Shown here in pieces: positions 16,218 through 25,327 of a stretch of 64,000 nucleotides of DNA. Position numbers and translations under genes: made by a program. The notes under the pieces are model-generated. The model had not been told where the DNA came from. It did not search any database and saw only the letters and a list, made by a program, of their open reading frames with translations. Positions within the stretch are counted from its first letter, which is position 1. Every line of letters starts with the position of its first letter. The stretch covers positions 372,001-436,000 of the forward strand of contig NZ_PDEQ01000001.1 in NCBI RefSeq assembly GCF_002554795.1, in the 5' to 3' direction. Source of the stretch: Longibacter salinarum (GTDB taxonomy: Bacteria > Bacteroidota > Rhodothermia > Rhodothermales > Salinibacteraceae).

Positions 16218-18437
16218 CTATCGCACCACGGTAAAGCGTTGCGTTACCACATCAGACGGGCTGGAGAGGCGGAGAATATAGGTCCCGCTGGCCCAGCCGT
16301 CCGGCTGGATCGTAGCGGTGTGTGTGCCTGCGGCGTAGCGTCCGTGCGCAAGCTTCGTCACCCGACGGCCCAAGAGGTCGAATACCTCGAGCGTGAGCGG
16401 ACCGGCAACGGGGGTCTCGAAGGAAAATGTGGTCTGGCTCCGGACTGGGTGAGGAGACAACGCGTGAATTCGCGTATCGACGGTCTCCAGCATGACGGTC
16501 TGTACGGGAGATAGCCACGTCGTCCCATCGACATCGGTCTGGCGGAGGCGATAGTGGAGCGTCGTACCGGTTGGCACGTCTTCGTCCGCAAATCGATAGC
16601 TCTGAGCTTGCTCGGTCGTCCCGGCGCCGTTGACGAATCCTATGTGCTCGAAGGACGTCCCGTCCGCAGAGCGCTCAATGCCAAAGCCCGCGTTGTTTAC
16701 CTCTGACGCAGTGGTCCACTCCAGGATGGCCCGGTCCCGCGACGTTCGAACGTCAAAGCCCACGAGAGTAACTGGAAGCGGATTCTGCGGGCCGCGCAGT
16801 ACCGCTACAGGTGCGGCTCCAGGTGTAGACACCGTGCTCACGTTCGAACCGTCGAGGTTGCTCTGCTTCAGTTTGTCGGTTGCGGTCGTCCAGTAGAGCA
16901 GATTACCGAAGGGCGGTGCAGAGACGTCCTCCGGATTTTCGGCTTCGGTGTCGGAGATGACAGTCGTAGCGCCCGACCCGTCCGGATTCACGGCATCAAT
17001 AGTGCTCGTGGCCGTGTTCGTCCACAGAATGGCCCCATCGGTTGATCGCACAGCGAGACCGGGACCCGGGTCGATGCCCGACAGGATCGTGCTCACGTTG
17101 CTGCCGTCATCGTCCATGCCGATAAGTTCGCCCGCCTCTGGGTCGGTGACGTAGACCCGTCCACTTGATTCATCGATTGCGATATCGGCCATTTCCCCAT
17201 TGCCCGTCTTGCTCAAGATCGTCTGGGGTGATTGTCCAAAGCGGCTCGAGCGTCGCACCGTCCAGGTCCCGCTGGAGGCAGAGTCGATCCAGTACAAGTT
17301 GTCCGTGCTTTTATCGTAGGTGACGTCCACCGGACTAGTTTCTCCAGAGACAATGACGACACGGCCCGTTCCATCGGGTCCGAAGCGCACGATCTCTCCA
17401 CGAACGTCGTCGGTGAAGTACAGCAGCCCGTCGGCATCAATCGTAAAAGCGCCGTAGCTCGCAAGCGGAGCCTGATCGAGAACGTCGAGTAGCGTTCCGG
17501 ACGCGTTTCGACGTTCCACCACATCGCGGAGGAAGTCACTGGAGAGGATCGAGTCATCCGTCGGATCAACGGCAAGGCCGGAGATGACGCCGCGCGTCTG
17601 AGTGATCTGCGTGACGTTGCTGCCGTCTGTGGCGGCAGAGTAGAGTCCCCGTCCGCTGAGGGCTGTCTCGCTCCAGTACAGTGTCCCGTCGTCGGCGTCA
17701 AGAGCAAGACCCTGCGGTGCTTCGATGCTTCCCGTCACCACATTCTGGACGTTCGATCCATCCAGATTGGCGCCCTGGACGGACGAGGCTGTGTTATCCT
17801 GACGAGTCGTCCAGTACATTTTGTTGTTCGGCACATCGAGCACAATGCGATACACGTTGGCGCCGGGGTTATTGACGAGCGTGGTTGCGTTGCTTCCATC
17901 GAAATCGACGCGTCGGACGGCTGTTACGGTGCTGCTTGATCGGACTCCGCTAAGCCAGTAGATGTGATCATTCGCTGGGTCGACAGCTAGCCCCTCCGGG
18001 TTTACGAGACCATCGGTGATCAGGGTCACATTTCCGCCGTTGAGGTCGGCCCGGTAGATCCCATTCGTGGAATTTCTGGTCGTCCAGTAGATGTGTCCCC
18101 CAGCTTCGTCGACGTCAATGCCGACGGGAGCATCCGTTGCGACGATGCTCGCTGGCGCGCCCGATCCAGTGACGCGATAAATTGCGTTGTCCGCGGTATC
18201 CGTGTAGTAAACGTCGCCATTCTGCTCGTGAACGGCGACGTCAATGGGGGCACGGAGCCGACCGAGTATTTTTTGCTCCGAGTTGCCGTCGAGATCGGCG
18301 GTGTAAACGCCGGTACCGGAGCCGGAGGCGGACCAGTACAGTTGGTCCTGTGCAACTGATGGTTGGACATCCACCGAAGCGAACAGTAAGAAAAAAGAGA
18401 AGAGGAAGCCCCAGAGACGCGTAGTCGACGTATGCAT
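16218..18437 (-). CDS. YWTD-type beta-propeller protein with T9SS sorting domain
   Basis: A 739-residue secreted protein. The ATG at 18437 gives a clean signal peptide (MHTSTTRLWGFLFSF... ending SVAQ); an upstream in-frame start would spoil it. Residues about 30-530 hold LDL-receptor class B (YWTD) repeats such as LYWSASGSG, VYYTDTADN, IYWTTRNS and MYWTTRQDN with L-D-G elements, enough for about two six-bladed propellers. The end has a TASEVNNAGFGIERS fibronectin-like unit and a type A T9SS sorting domain (PHPVRSQTTFSFE, EVFDLLGRRV, SGTYILRL). It is therefore predicted to cross the outer membrane by type IX secretion and bind something at the surface. Confidence 0.88.
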   Translation of the reverse strand: MHTSTTRLWGFLFSFFLLFASVDVQPSVAQDQLYWSASGSGTGVYTADLDGNSEQKILGRLRAPIDVAVHEQNGDVYYTDTADNAIYRVTGSGAPASIVATDAPVGIDVDEAGGHIYWTTRNSTNGIYRADLNGGNVTLITDGLVNPEGLAVDPANDHIYWLSGVRSSSTVTAVRRVDFDGSNATTLVNNPGANVYRIVLDVPNNKMYWTTRQDNTASSVQGANLDGSNVQNVVTGSIEAPQGLALDADDGTLYWSETALSGRGLYSAATDGSNVTQITQTRGVISGLAVDPTDDSILSSDFLRDVVERRNASGTLLDVLDQAPLASYGAFTIDADGLLYFTDDVRGEIVRFGPDGTGRVVIVSGETSPVDVTYDKSTDNLYWIDSASSGTWTVRRSSRFGQSPQTILSKTGNGEMADIAIDESSGRVYVTDPEAGELIGMDDDGSNVSTILSGIDPGPGLAVRSTDGAILWTNTATSTIDAVNPDGSGATTVISDTEAENPEDVSAPPFGNLLYWTTATDKLKQSNLDGSNVSTVSTPGAAPVAVLRGPQNPLPVTLVGFDVRTSRDRAILEWTTASEVNNAGFGIERSADGTSFEHIGFVNGAGTTEQAQSYRFADEDVPTGTTLHYRLRQTDVDGTTWLSPVQTVMLETVDTRIHALSPHPVRSQTTFSFETPVAGPLTLEVFDLLGRRVTKLAHGRYAAGTHTATIQPDGWASGTYILRLSSPSDVVTQRFTVVR

Positions 18438-18876
18438 GACGTGAAGGGGACGATTGAAAAGGAGTATGTTGGCACAAAGCATACGGTGGTTTTCTTACGA
18501 GCTGGTGCGCCTTTGGACAATCCCACATCGTATTCTTCCTGATTTGAGTACTGATTTATTCCCTCGCGACGACACGGGCTGAAAAAGCAACTCACTCGCA
18601 TGCGGCCGTCTAGCTTCCCGATCCTGTCTAATCTCTTGAGAACCTGTTTGGCGGACAGCCTTCGGCGATTCAAAGATACAAACCTCCCGGCGGTCGGGCC
18701 TCGCGGCGCTTGCACGACACGGCTAGGTTGAACTCGCGCACCAGGTCGATTTCGTCATCGCGGGAGGTACCCCTCAAGTCTGCGAATAGACATGAACGAC
18801 CACGCTTACGTTTTCGCGACCCATCTGCCAAACAGGTTGTGACGGCGTCGTCCAGACCCATGCATACGCACAATAC
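18438..18876. other. Gene-free spacer
   Basis: Between the propeller gene start and the acnA terminator I find no supportable gene. The spacer contains the inverted-repeat element at 18641-18838 and should hold the propeller promoter on the minus strand. Confidence 0.5.
18641..18838. repeat. Inverted-repeat bounded segment, MITE-like
   Basis: AACCTGTTTGGCGGA at 18641-18655 faces its near-perfect inverse TCTGCCAAACAGGTT at 18824-18838 (one mismatch in 15), enclosing about 170 bases without a gene. A related pair, AACCTGTTCGGTGGA at about 44934 and TCCGCCAAAC near 44985, occurs in another spacer. A small non-autonomous element or insertion-sequence relic is possible. No target duplication was identified. 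Confidence 0.4.
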
Positions 18877-18922
18877 GATAGAAAAAATCCCCCGTCCGGG
18901 ATGAGCCCAGACGGGGGATTAA
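18877..18922 (-). terminator. Rho-independent terminator of acnA
   Basis: On the minus strand AATCCCCCGTC pairs with GACGGGGGATT around a short loop and is followed by six T. It lies about 40 bases after the acnA stop codon. Confidence 0.85.
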
Positions 18923-18960
18923 CTGTCCGTTTATGGACAGTTCGGAATTGCTATTGGCGT

Positions 18961-21696
18961 TTAGGCCATCGCCATGGACTGATTCAGGAAGTTGCGGAGG
19001 ACGTAGTGGAGGATACCACCGTGGCGGTAGTATTCGACTTCCACCGGCGTGTCGCAGCGGTTGATCGCCGTGAACGTGATCTCCGTGCCGTCTTCTTTCG
19101 TTGCGGTAACCTCGATTTCCTGTCCCGGCTGCAGCGAGTCGTCGACCGGAATGTCGAACGTCTCTGTGCCGTCGAGTCCGAGTGCTTCAGGACCTTCGCC
19201 TTCCTGGAACTGCAGTGGAAGGACGCCCATGCCGATCAGGTTCGAACGGTGGATGCGCTCGTAGCTCTTCACGATTGTGGCTTTCACGCCGAGAAGGATC
19301 GTTCCCTTCGCGGCCCAGTCGCGGCTGGAGCCCATGCCGTAGTCTTTCCCGCCGAGGACGACGAGCGGCGTGCCGTTTTCGATATACTTCATCGCGGCAT
19401 CGAAGACCGTGGTCGTTTCGCCGGTCGGGAGGTACTTCGTGACGCCGCCTTCCGTGCCGGGCACGAGCTGGTTCTTGATGCGGATGTTCGCAAACGTACC
19501 GCGCATCATGACCTCGTGGTTACCGCGGCGGGCACCGTACGAGTTGAACTGGTACGGTTTCACGCCACGCTCCTTCAGGTACTTGCCTGCCGGGTAGTCT
19601 TCCGGGATGGAGCCAGCCGGCGAGATGTGGTCGGTGGTCGTCGACTCACCGGCCTTCACCAGGACCCGTGCGCCCTTCACAGGCTTGATAGCCGGGGTCT
19701 CCGGCGTGATGTCCATGAAGAACGGCGGCTCCTGGATGTACGTGGAGTCCTCGTCCCACGCGTATACCGAGCCTTCCGGAATCTTGATGTTATTCCAGGT
19801 CTCGTTCGACTCTTCGATGCCGTCGTACTCGTCGCGGTAGAACTCCGGCTTGACGACCTCTTCGATCATCTGTTTGATCTCATCCGCCGACGGCCAGATG
19901 TCTTCGAGATAGACATCGTTGCCATCCTTGTCGGTGCCGATCGGCTCGTTCGCCAGGTCGATGTCGACCGTGCCAGCGAGGGCGTAGGCGACGACGAGCG
20001 GCGGGGAGGCGAGGTAGTTGGCCTGAACGAGCGAGTGGATGCGACCCTCGAAGTTACGGTTGCCCGAGAGCACGCCGCTCACGATCAGGTCGCCTTCCTT
20101 GATCGCCTTCTCCACCGGATCGGGTAGCGGACCAGAGTTACCGATGCAGGTCGTGCATCCGTATCCGACCGTCGAGAACCCAAGCTTCTCGAGCGAGGGG
20201 AGAAGATCGCCTTCGACGAGGTAGTCGGTGACGACTTTCGATCCCGGCGCGAGGCTTGTCTTGATGTGCGGCTGGACCGTCAAGCCTTTCTCAACCGCCT
20301 TCTTCGCGAGAAGACCGGCGCCGAGCATGACGGACGGGTTGGACGTGTTCGTGCAACTCGTGATCGCGGCGATGACGACGTCCCCGTGCTCGAGGTCGTA
20401 CTGCTCTTCGCCGTTATCGTACGTTCCCGTGGAGCCGAACGTGGACTCGTCGCGGCCGAAGCCGATCGGGCCGGCTTCACGGGTGAGACTTTCTTTGAAC
20501 TCCTCGGGGAGCTCCGGGACCGTGATCCGATCCTGCGGCCGTTTCGGTCCGGCAACGCTCGGCGTAACCTCACCGAGGTCGAGCTGGAGCGTATCGACGA
20601 AGTCCGGGGTCTTGGTTTCAGGGGTGTGGAAGAGACCCTGCTCCTTGCAGTAGCGTTCCACCAGCTGAACCTGCTCTTCCGAGCGGTTCGTGCGACGCAT
20701 GTAGTCCAGCGTCTCATCATCGATGGGGAAGAAGCCCATCGTGGCACCGTACTCCGGAGCCATGTTCGCGATCGTGGCGCGGTCCGGTACCGTCATATTC
20801 TGGAGACCGGAGCCGTAGAATTCGACAAACTTGCTGACGACGCCGTACTCGCGGAGCATCTGCGTGACGGTCAGCACAAGGTCGGTCGCGGTTGCGCCTT
20901 CAGCGAGCTCACCGGTGAGTTCGAAGCCGACGACCTCTGGCATCAGCATGTAGATCGGCTGACCGAGCATAGCGGCCTCCGCTTCGATGCCGCCGACGCC
21001 CCAACCGAGGACGCCGAGACCGTTGATCATGGTCGTGTGGCTGTCGGTACCCACCAGAGAATCCGGGTAGGCAAGGTCGATGCCGGTGTCCGTCGGGCGG
21101 GTCCAGACGCCACGGGCCACATACTCAAGGTTGACCTGGTGGCAAATGCCGCTGGCCGGTGGCACAACGTGGAAGTTTTCGAAGGCCTGCTGACCCCAGC
21201 GGAGGAATTCGTAGCGCTCGCGGTTGCGCTTGAATTCGAGCTCGGAGTTCAGTTTGACGGCTTCGGTCGTGCCGAAGTGATCGACCTGGACCGAGTGGTC
21301 GATGATGAGGTGAACCGGCACCTGCGGGTTGATCTCGTTGGGATCGCCACCGAGGCGCTCCATCGCGGAACGGAGGGCGGCGAGGTCAACGACGGCCGGA
21401 ACGCCGGTGAAGTCCTGCAGGAGGACGCGTGACGGGACGAACGGGATCTCCGCTTCGTCGGGACCGCTGGGGTCGTATCCAGCGAGACGCCTGACGTCGT
21501 CGGTCGTGATCATCTCACCATCGCACTCACGAAGCAGCGCTTCGAGGAGGATGCGAATGGAGAATGGGAGGCGGTCGATGTCGAACCCTTCATCCGCGAG
21601 CGTCTGCAGGCGGTATAGATATGCGTTGCCCGACCCGGTGTCAAAGGTGTCGCGCGCGCCGAAAGGATCGTTCGTGAGTGGTCGGGGAGCAGTCAT
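18961..21696 (-). CDS. acnA: Aconitate hydratase, AcnA type
   Basis: Interconverts citrate and isocitrate in the TCA cycle. The protein has 911 residues, the IRP/AcnA architecture with the swivel domain at the C-terminus. The [4Fe-4S] cysteines are in [13 protein letters not shown] and [12 protein letters not shown]. Substrate residues lie in [13 protein letters not shown] and [15 protein letters not shown]. The start at 21696 (MTAPRPLTN) is preferred to a GC-rich extension. It is a single-gene transcript with a clear terminator. A second aconitase of another family lies at 54674. Confidence 0.96.
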   Translation of the reverse strand: MTAPRPLTNDPFGARDTFDTGSGNAYLYRLQTLADEGFDIDRLPFSIRILLEALLRECDGEMITTDDVRRLAGYDPSGPDEAEIPFVPSRVLLQDFTGVPAVVDLAALRSAMERLGGDPNEINPQVPVHLIIDHSVQVDHFGTTEAVKLNSELEFKRNRERYEFLRWGQQAFENFHVVPPASGICHQVNLEYVARGVWTRPTDTGIDLAYPDSLVGTDSHTTMINGLGVLGWGVGGIEAEAAMLGQPIYMLMPEVVGFELTGELAEGATATDLVLTVTQMLREYGVVSKFVEFYGSGLQNMTVPDRATIANMAPEYGATMGFFPIDDETLDYMRRTNRSEEQVQLVERYCKEQGLFHTPETKTPDFVDTLQLDLGEVTPSVAGPKRPQDRITVPELPEEFKESLTREAGPIGFGRDESTFGSTGTYDNGEEQYDLEHGDVVIAAITSCTNTSNPSVMLGAGLLAKKAVEKGLTVQPHIKTSLAPGSKVVTDYLVEGDLLPSLEKLGFSTVGYGCTTCIGNSGPLPDPVEKAIKEGDLIVSGVLSGNRNFEGRIHSLVQANYLASPPLVVAYALAGTVDIDLANEPIGTDKDGNDVYLEDIWPSADEIKQMIEEVVKPEFYRDEYDGIEESNETWNNIKIPEGSVYAWDEDSTYIQEPPFFMDITPETPAIKPVKGARVLVKAGESTTTDHISPAGSIPEDYPAGKYLKERGVKPYQFNSYGARRGNHEVMMRGTFANIRIKNQLVPGTEGGVTKYLPTGETTTVFDAAMKYIENGTPLVVLGGKDYGMGSSRDWAAKGTILLGVKATIVKSYERIHRSNLIGMGVLPLQFQEGEGPEALGLDGTETFDIPVDDSLQPGQEIEVTATKEDGTEITFTAINRCDTPVEVEYYRHGGILHYVLRNFLNQSMAMA

Positions 21697-22143
21697 GTGG
21701 TGTAGCGCCTGGTTTTCAATTGATCGTCCAATCGTTCGAGGCGTCGACGCAGCTGTCCTCGTCCGGGTCCGCACGGTCTACGTCGACGGCGCGGGACGCG
21801 CTGTTCTGTTTTTCGGACGATGCTACGGATCGACATATCAATGATACTCAGCCGTTACGAATGTTTCATGTCGAAGTGGATCGATTCGTGTGATTCTCAC
21901 GCAGATCCTACGAGTCGTCGGAGCGTTCCTTCAACGAATCTCTGAACAGCGATTACGAGACCGCTTTACGGGGATTGTGCCCGGGGGTGTTATGGCTCGT
22001 GACGGCGAGTATCAGGTCGAATGAAAACCTGCTCGGGAAAGGGGCAGCCTGAATCCGGCTTTCGTAGCGGTAGGTGGTGCGGGACAGTCCGGTTGGCGTT
22101 TCCTCATCGCCGAAAACGAACGTCCTATCGTTGACGATTGCCG
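21697..22143. other. Gene-free spacer upstream of acnA
   Basis: About 450 bases between the polysaccharide deacetylase stop and the acnA start, both on the minus strand. The acnA promoter must lie here. Small open frames are unlike proteins I know, and no clear hairpin or repeat is visible. Confidence 0.45.
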
Positions 22144-22800
22144 TCAAAGAGCAGGAAAGCGCCACCCGTCATGGCGCAAAACGGAAAGCATGGAGTCAAG
22201 AGCGGCGGGCGTAATAGATTCGCAGATTGGATTATCGTGGAGGACGATGATCGAACCGGGGCGAATCGTCTGTAGCACGAAGTCATGGATGCTGCGCTCG
22301 GTCGCCGTGCGGAGATAGTCGCCCGGCATGACGTCCCACATCACCATCCGCTGCCGGTGCGCATCACACCAGCGCCGCATGACCGAGGTTGGGTGACCGT
22401 AGGGAGGACGCATGACGCGCACCCGTTCGCCCGTGATCTGCTGGATCGTTTCGGTCGTACGGTCTAGTTCGGCGCGCAACGTATCGGCCGTTACGGTCCA
22501 GGCATCCGGATGAGTGAATGTGTGGTTGCCGACCGTGTGGTTCGCAGCGACGAGATCCCGGACAAGATCTGGTCGGTCGGCCGCATTCGAGCCGACAAGA
22601 AAAAACGTTGCGTGCGCCTCGTGCCGATCCAGTACGTCGATCAATTCGCGCGTGACGGTTGCATTCGGCCCGTCGTCGAAGGTCAGATATGCGACATTGT
22701 CGCCATCTCGTGCGTCCATTCGCCAGAGCATATCTGGAAAGAAGCGCTGTACGGGTCGCAGGCCGTAGGTGGCAACGTATGGAACCGATTCCCTGAGCAT
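22144..22800 (-). CDS. Polysaccharide deacetylase (NodB domain)
   Basis: A carbohydrate esterase family 4 enzyme of 218 residues, predicted to remove acetyl groups from an N-acetylated glycan using a metal. The motifs are all present: TFDDGPN, the His pair in GNHTFTHPD, RPPYGHP, and IIVLHDNP. There is no obvious signal peptide, so it may act in the cytoplasm or be tethered. The ATG at 22800 is chosen; a GTG at 22887, close behind the upstream gene, would add 29 residues. It follows the glycosyltransferase and is likely part of the same envelope-glycan operon. Confidence 0.87.
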   Translation of the reverse strand: MLRESVPYVATYGLRPVQRFFPDMLWRMDARDGDNVAYLTFDDGPNATVTRELIDVLDRHEAHATFFLVGSNAADRPDLVRDLVAANHTVGNHTFTHPDAWTVTADTLRAELDRTTETIQQITGERVRVMRPPYGHPTSVMRRWCDAHRQRMVMWDVMPGDYLRTATERSIHDFVLQTIRPGSIIVLHDNPICESITPAALDSMLSVLRHDGWRFPAL

Positions 22801-22899
22801 GAGAACGAAAGGTTGGCGGCTAGTTCTGTGAGAGATGGACGGGCGACATGATCTAATCGACCGAAGAGAGTTGTTCACTTCGATCACGTCCGCAAAGGC

Positions 22900-24117
22900 C
22901 TACTCGACACGGCGACCTTTCCAGTGTACGGTCCCGAATGTCCCGAGTAGTCCGATGATTACGGCGGAAGGAATCCAGAGCAGCGACGCCGGAATGAACG
23001 TGCGCGTGAGCTCATTCTGTCCGAGATGACGCGCGGCGGGAGCGACGAGGAGACCGTCGGCAGCCATCTTGACAAGCAGCGCACCAATGACGACAGGTTG
23101 CCACGTTGGGATCGCGATAGCAGCGATCAGGGCGACCAGGAGGGCAGCGTGGATAAACCACTGCGACACCGCAACCAGCGACGGAATAGCATATGGGTAG
23201 CGCGTCCCCATCCATGCCCACCGGGAGCGCTGCTCGATGTACTCGGCGACATCGTCCACACATCCCGTTTCCACGACGGCGTCGGGATGGGCTTCGAAAA
23301 TGACCTCCTGATCCGTGTCGTATGCAACGTGCTGCAACAACACTTCGTCGGCCGCGACCGTAGCGCTCCCGTACTCGGACAGTAGCGACCGACGCATCGC
23401 GACGTTGGCTCCATTACAAATGGTCGGAAAGCCAGCTCCGAGTGTCCCGGCCCCAAACGCGACGAGGGCTGTCATTTCAATCGCCTGCACGCGGTCGAAC
23501 CATTTCTCGCGCCAGTCGAATCGAACCGGCCCACTGATCATTGGGCTCTCTAAGGTGCAGCGACGAACCATCGTCCGAATCCATCGCGAGCCCACGACGC
23601 AGTCGGCATCGGTCGTGAGGATCACGTCGCCTGTGCTCGACTCGATGCCGGCCGTTAACGCTGCCGTCTTGTTTCGAATACGCCTCTCCGTCTCGGTACC
23701 ATCACGGGCTTCGATCACGCGCGTGACCACCTCCGCTTCGTCGTCCGCGATCGGTGCGGTATACTCCCCGCTCATGCCGCCTACGTTCGTCACGGCGGTC
23801 TCGTGCGTGAGCGCCTTCTCGGTCGAAGCGAAGGCACGCCGAGCTTCCCTCAACGTGGCGTCTTCCGAGTTGTCGTCAATGACGATAATTTCGAGTTCAC
23901 CCGGATAGTCATTTTCCAGCACAGAGGAGAGACAGTCACCGATCAGCGTGGCTTCATTCCGTGCGGGAATCAGCACAGATACCGATGGCCACTCCCCCGA
24001 TTGGGTGACCTGATTCGAATCGCGCAAGACGCGGAACCAGCCGACCGTCGCTGCACCAACGGTGAGGACGTGCAAACCCACGGTAATGGATAGAACGAGA
24101 AACAGCGCGTCGGGCAT
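22900..24117 (-). CDS. Family 2 glycosyltransferase, membrane-bound
   Basis: A 405-residue GT-A glycosyltransferase. There is one N-terminal membrane helix, then the sugar-nucleotide domain with LIPARNEATLIG, VIDDNSEDAT, the metal-binding TTDADC, and the processive-type QRSRW. About three C-terminal membrane helices follow. It should add sugars to a lipid or growing glycan at the inner membrane. The start at 24117 (MPDALFLVLS) begins the first helix; the longer open frame upstream looks non-coding. The flippase-like gene lies upstream and the deacetylase downstream. Confidence 0.88.
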   Translation of the reverse strand: MPDALFLVLSITVGLHVLTVGAATVGWFRVLRDSNQVTQSGEWPSVSVLIPARNEATLIGDCLSSVLENDYPGELEIIVIDDNSEDATLREARRAFASTEKALTHETAVTNVGGMSGEYTAPIADDEAEVVTRVIEARDGTETERRIRNKTAALTAGIESSTGDVILTTDADCVVGSRWIRTMVRRCTLESPMISGPVRFDWREKWFDRVQAIEMTALVAFGAGTLGAGFPTICNGANVAMRRSLLSEYGSATVAADEVLLQHVAYDTDQEVIFEAHPDAVVETGCVDDVAEYIEQRSRWAWMGTRYPYAIPSLVAVSQWFIHAALLVALIAAIAIPTWQPVVIGALLVKMAADGLLVAPAARHLGQNELTRTFIPASLLWIPSAVIIGLLGTFGTVHWKGRRVE

Positions 24118-24247
24118 GGTGAGCAAATAAGAGGGAGGGGCGAGGGTGACGAATGTGAGGGACGCAAGCGGGATGACGTTCGATCGTTCGTCGTCATCCG
24201 TGAAGTCGCCGCGCTGAACGAATACCTGATTCTGTTCAGGTAGAACT

Positions 24248-25294
24248 TTAAGTGGGTGAGGTTTTCCTCTGGATATTCCGGTCTGGCGCGTTTGGATCGG
24301 GGTCGGAATCGGATGAAGACAGCCGAACGAACGCGCCGCCGACCACTGCCGGCAGTGTAATGTTGAATACAAACACGGTCAAGGCTGCGTTGAGGGCAGC
24401 GGCTTCCGCAACGCCGAGCCAGCCGTACACGAGAACAGCAGCCCCCTCCCGAATACCTACATCAAGCAGGGTCAGAGACGGGATGAGGTACTTAAAGTAA
24501 TACATTAACCCCGATCCAGCGACGAGAGTCGACCATTCAGCACTCGGGTCGAACGCTTTGACCAGAATCGTCATCTGGCCCGCAAAAACGATGTAGCGAG
24601 TGAGGCAACCCCAGAGAAGGCGGATCTTAGCGTCGTTCTCAAGGTCGTGGAGAACCGAGGTTCGTTCGTGCAAAGCGCCGGCGCGGGGAAGCATGCGTCG
24701 AGCCCATTTGTCGATCGCGTCGGGCCATAGGATCGCTGCCATGAACAAGAGAGCGACCCCTGCACCGACGGCGATGGCGAGGTCCCAGGCGGTCCCGATG
24801 ACGCCGGTGAAACGGGCCCAGGTCATGAGGCCCAGACCGACAGTAACGGCGACCAGCATGTCAACGAGTCGCTGGGCGAAAACAGTAACCGACACCGTCC
24901 ACATATCCCGGTGCCGAAGGGCCAGTGCGCGACCGGCAAACTCGCCCAGGCGGGCCGGTGTGAAGAAGCCAACAGCATACCCTGCAAGGGTCGCTCGAAC
25001 GAGCGTGCTGCGAGCGACGCCGCCGGAAAGCGGTCGAAGCACGACGCCCCACGACCACGCGTCCAGCCACACGTTCGGTACCACAAGAAATAGAGCCACC
25101 GTAAGGAACGTCGGGTCGGCCTGACGAAGGGTGAACCAGACGTCTTGCACGTCGACATACAAGACGATCGCGACCAGAAGTCCGACGCCAAAGAGAAGAC
25201 GCGCCAGTTGGCGAATGCGAACGCGTGATCGGTCAGGCCGACCGTCGTTCTCATGGTCAGGACGAGGGGCGTCCTTTGCGTCGAAGGGAGACAC
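24248..25294 (-). CDS. Flippase-like integral membrane protein (LPG_synthase_TM family)
   Basis: A 348-residue protein with about eight membrane helices, of the UPF0104/lysylphosphatidylglycerol-synthase transmembrane family. Relatives move or modify lipids and often sit beside glycosyltransferases. The signature FFTPARLGEFAGRALAL is near residue 110 and a Pro/Ile pair SLTLLDVGIREGAA near 275. The start is GTG at 25294. It lies between an Omp85-like barrel and a glycosyltransferase on the same strand, consistent with a role in exporting a lipid-linked glycan. The substrate is unknown. Confidence 0.82.
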   Translation of the reverse strand: MSPFDAKDAPRPDHENDGRPDRSRVRIRQLARLLFGVGLLVAIVLYVDVQDVWFTLRQADPTFLTVALFLVVPNVWLDAWSWGVVLRPLSGGVARSTLVRATLAGYAVGFFTPARLGEFAGRALALRHRDMWTVSVTVFAQRLVDMLVAVTVGLGLMTWARFTGVIGTAWDLAIAVGAGVALLFMAAILWPDAIDKWARRMLPRAGALHERTSVLHDLENDAKIRLLWGCLTRYIVFAGQMTILVKAFDPSAEWSTLVAGSGLMYYFKYLIPSLTLLDVGIREGAAVLVYGWLGVAEAAALNAALTVFVFNITLPAVVGGAFVRLSSSDSDPDPNAPDRNIQRKTSPT

Positions 25295-25327
25295 AGAGCC
25301 AGTGGGATTCGACAGTAGACGGTGTCG

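Noticed and set aside
18901-21432. Two long plus-strand open frames (18901-20127 and 20266-21432)
   Set aside because: Both are antisense to acnA, whose conserved motifs fix the true frame. The composition is that of a mirror frame.
22801-22887. Extended start (GTG at 22887) for the polysaccharide deacetylase
   Set aside because: The extra 29 residues have no homology and no signal-peptide character. The ATG at 22800 gives a normal length.
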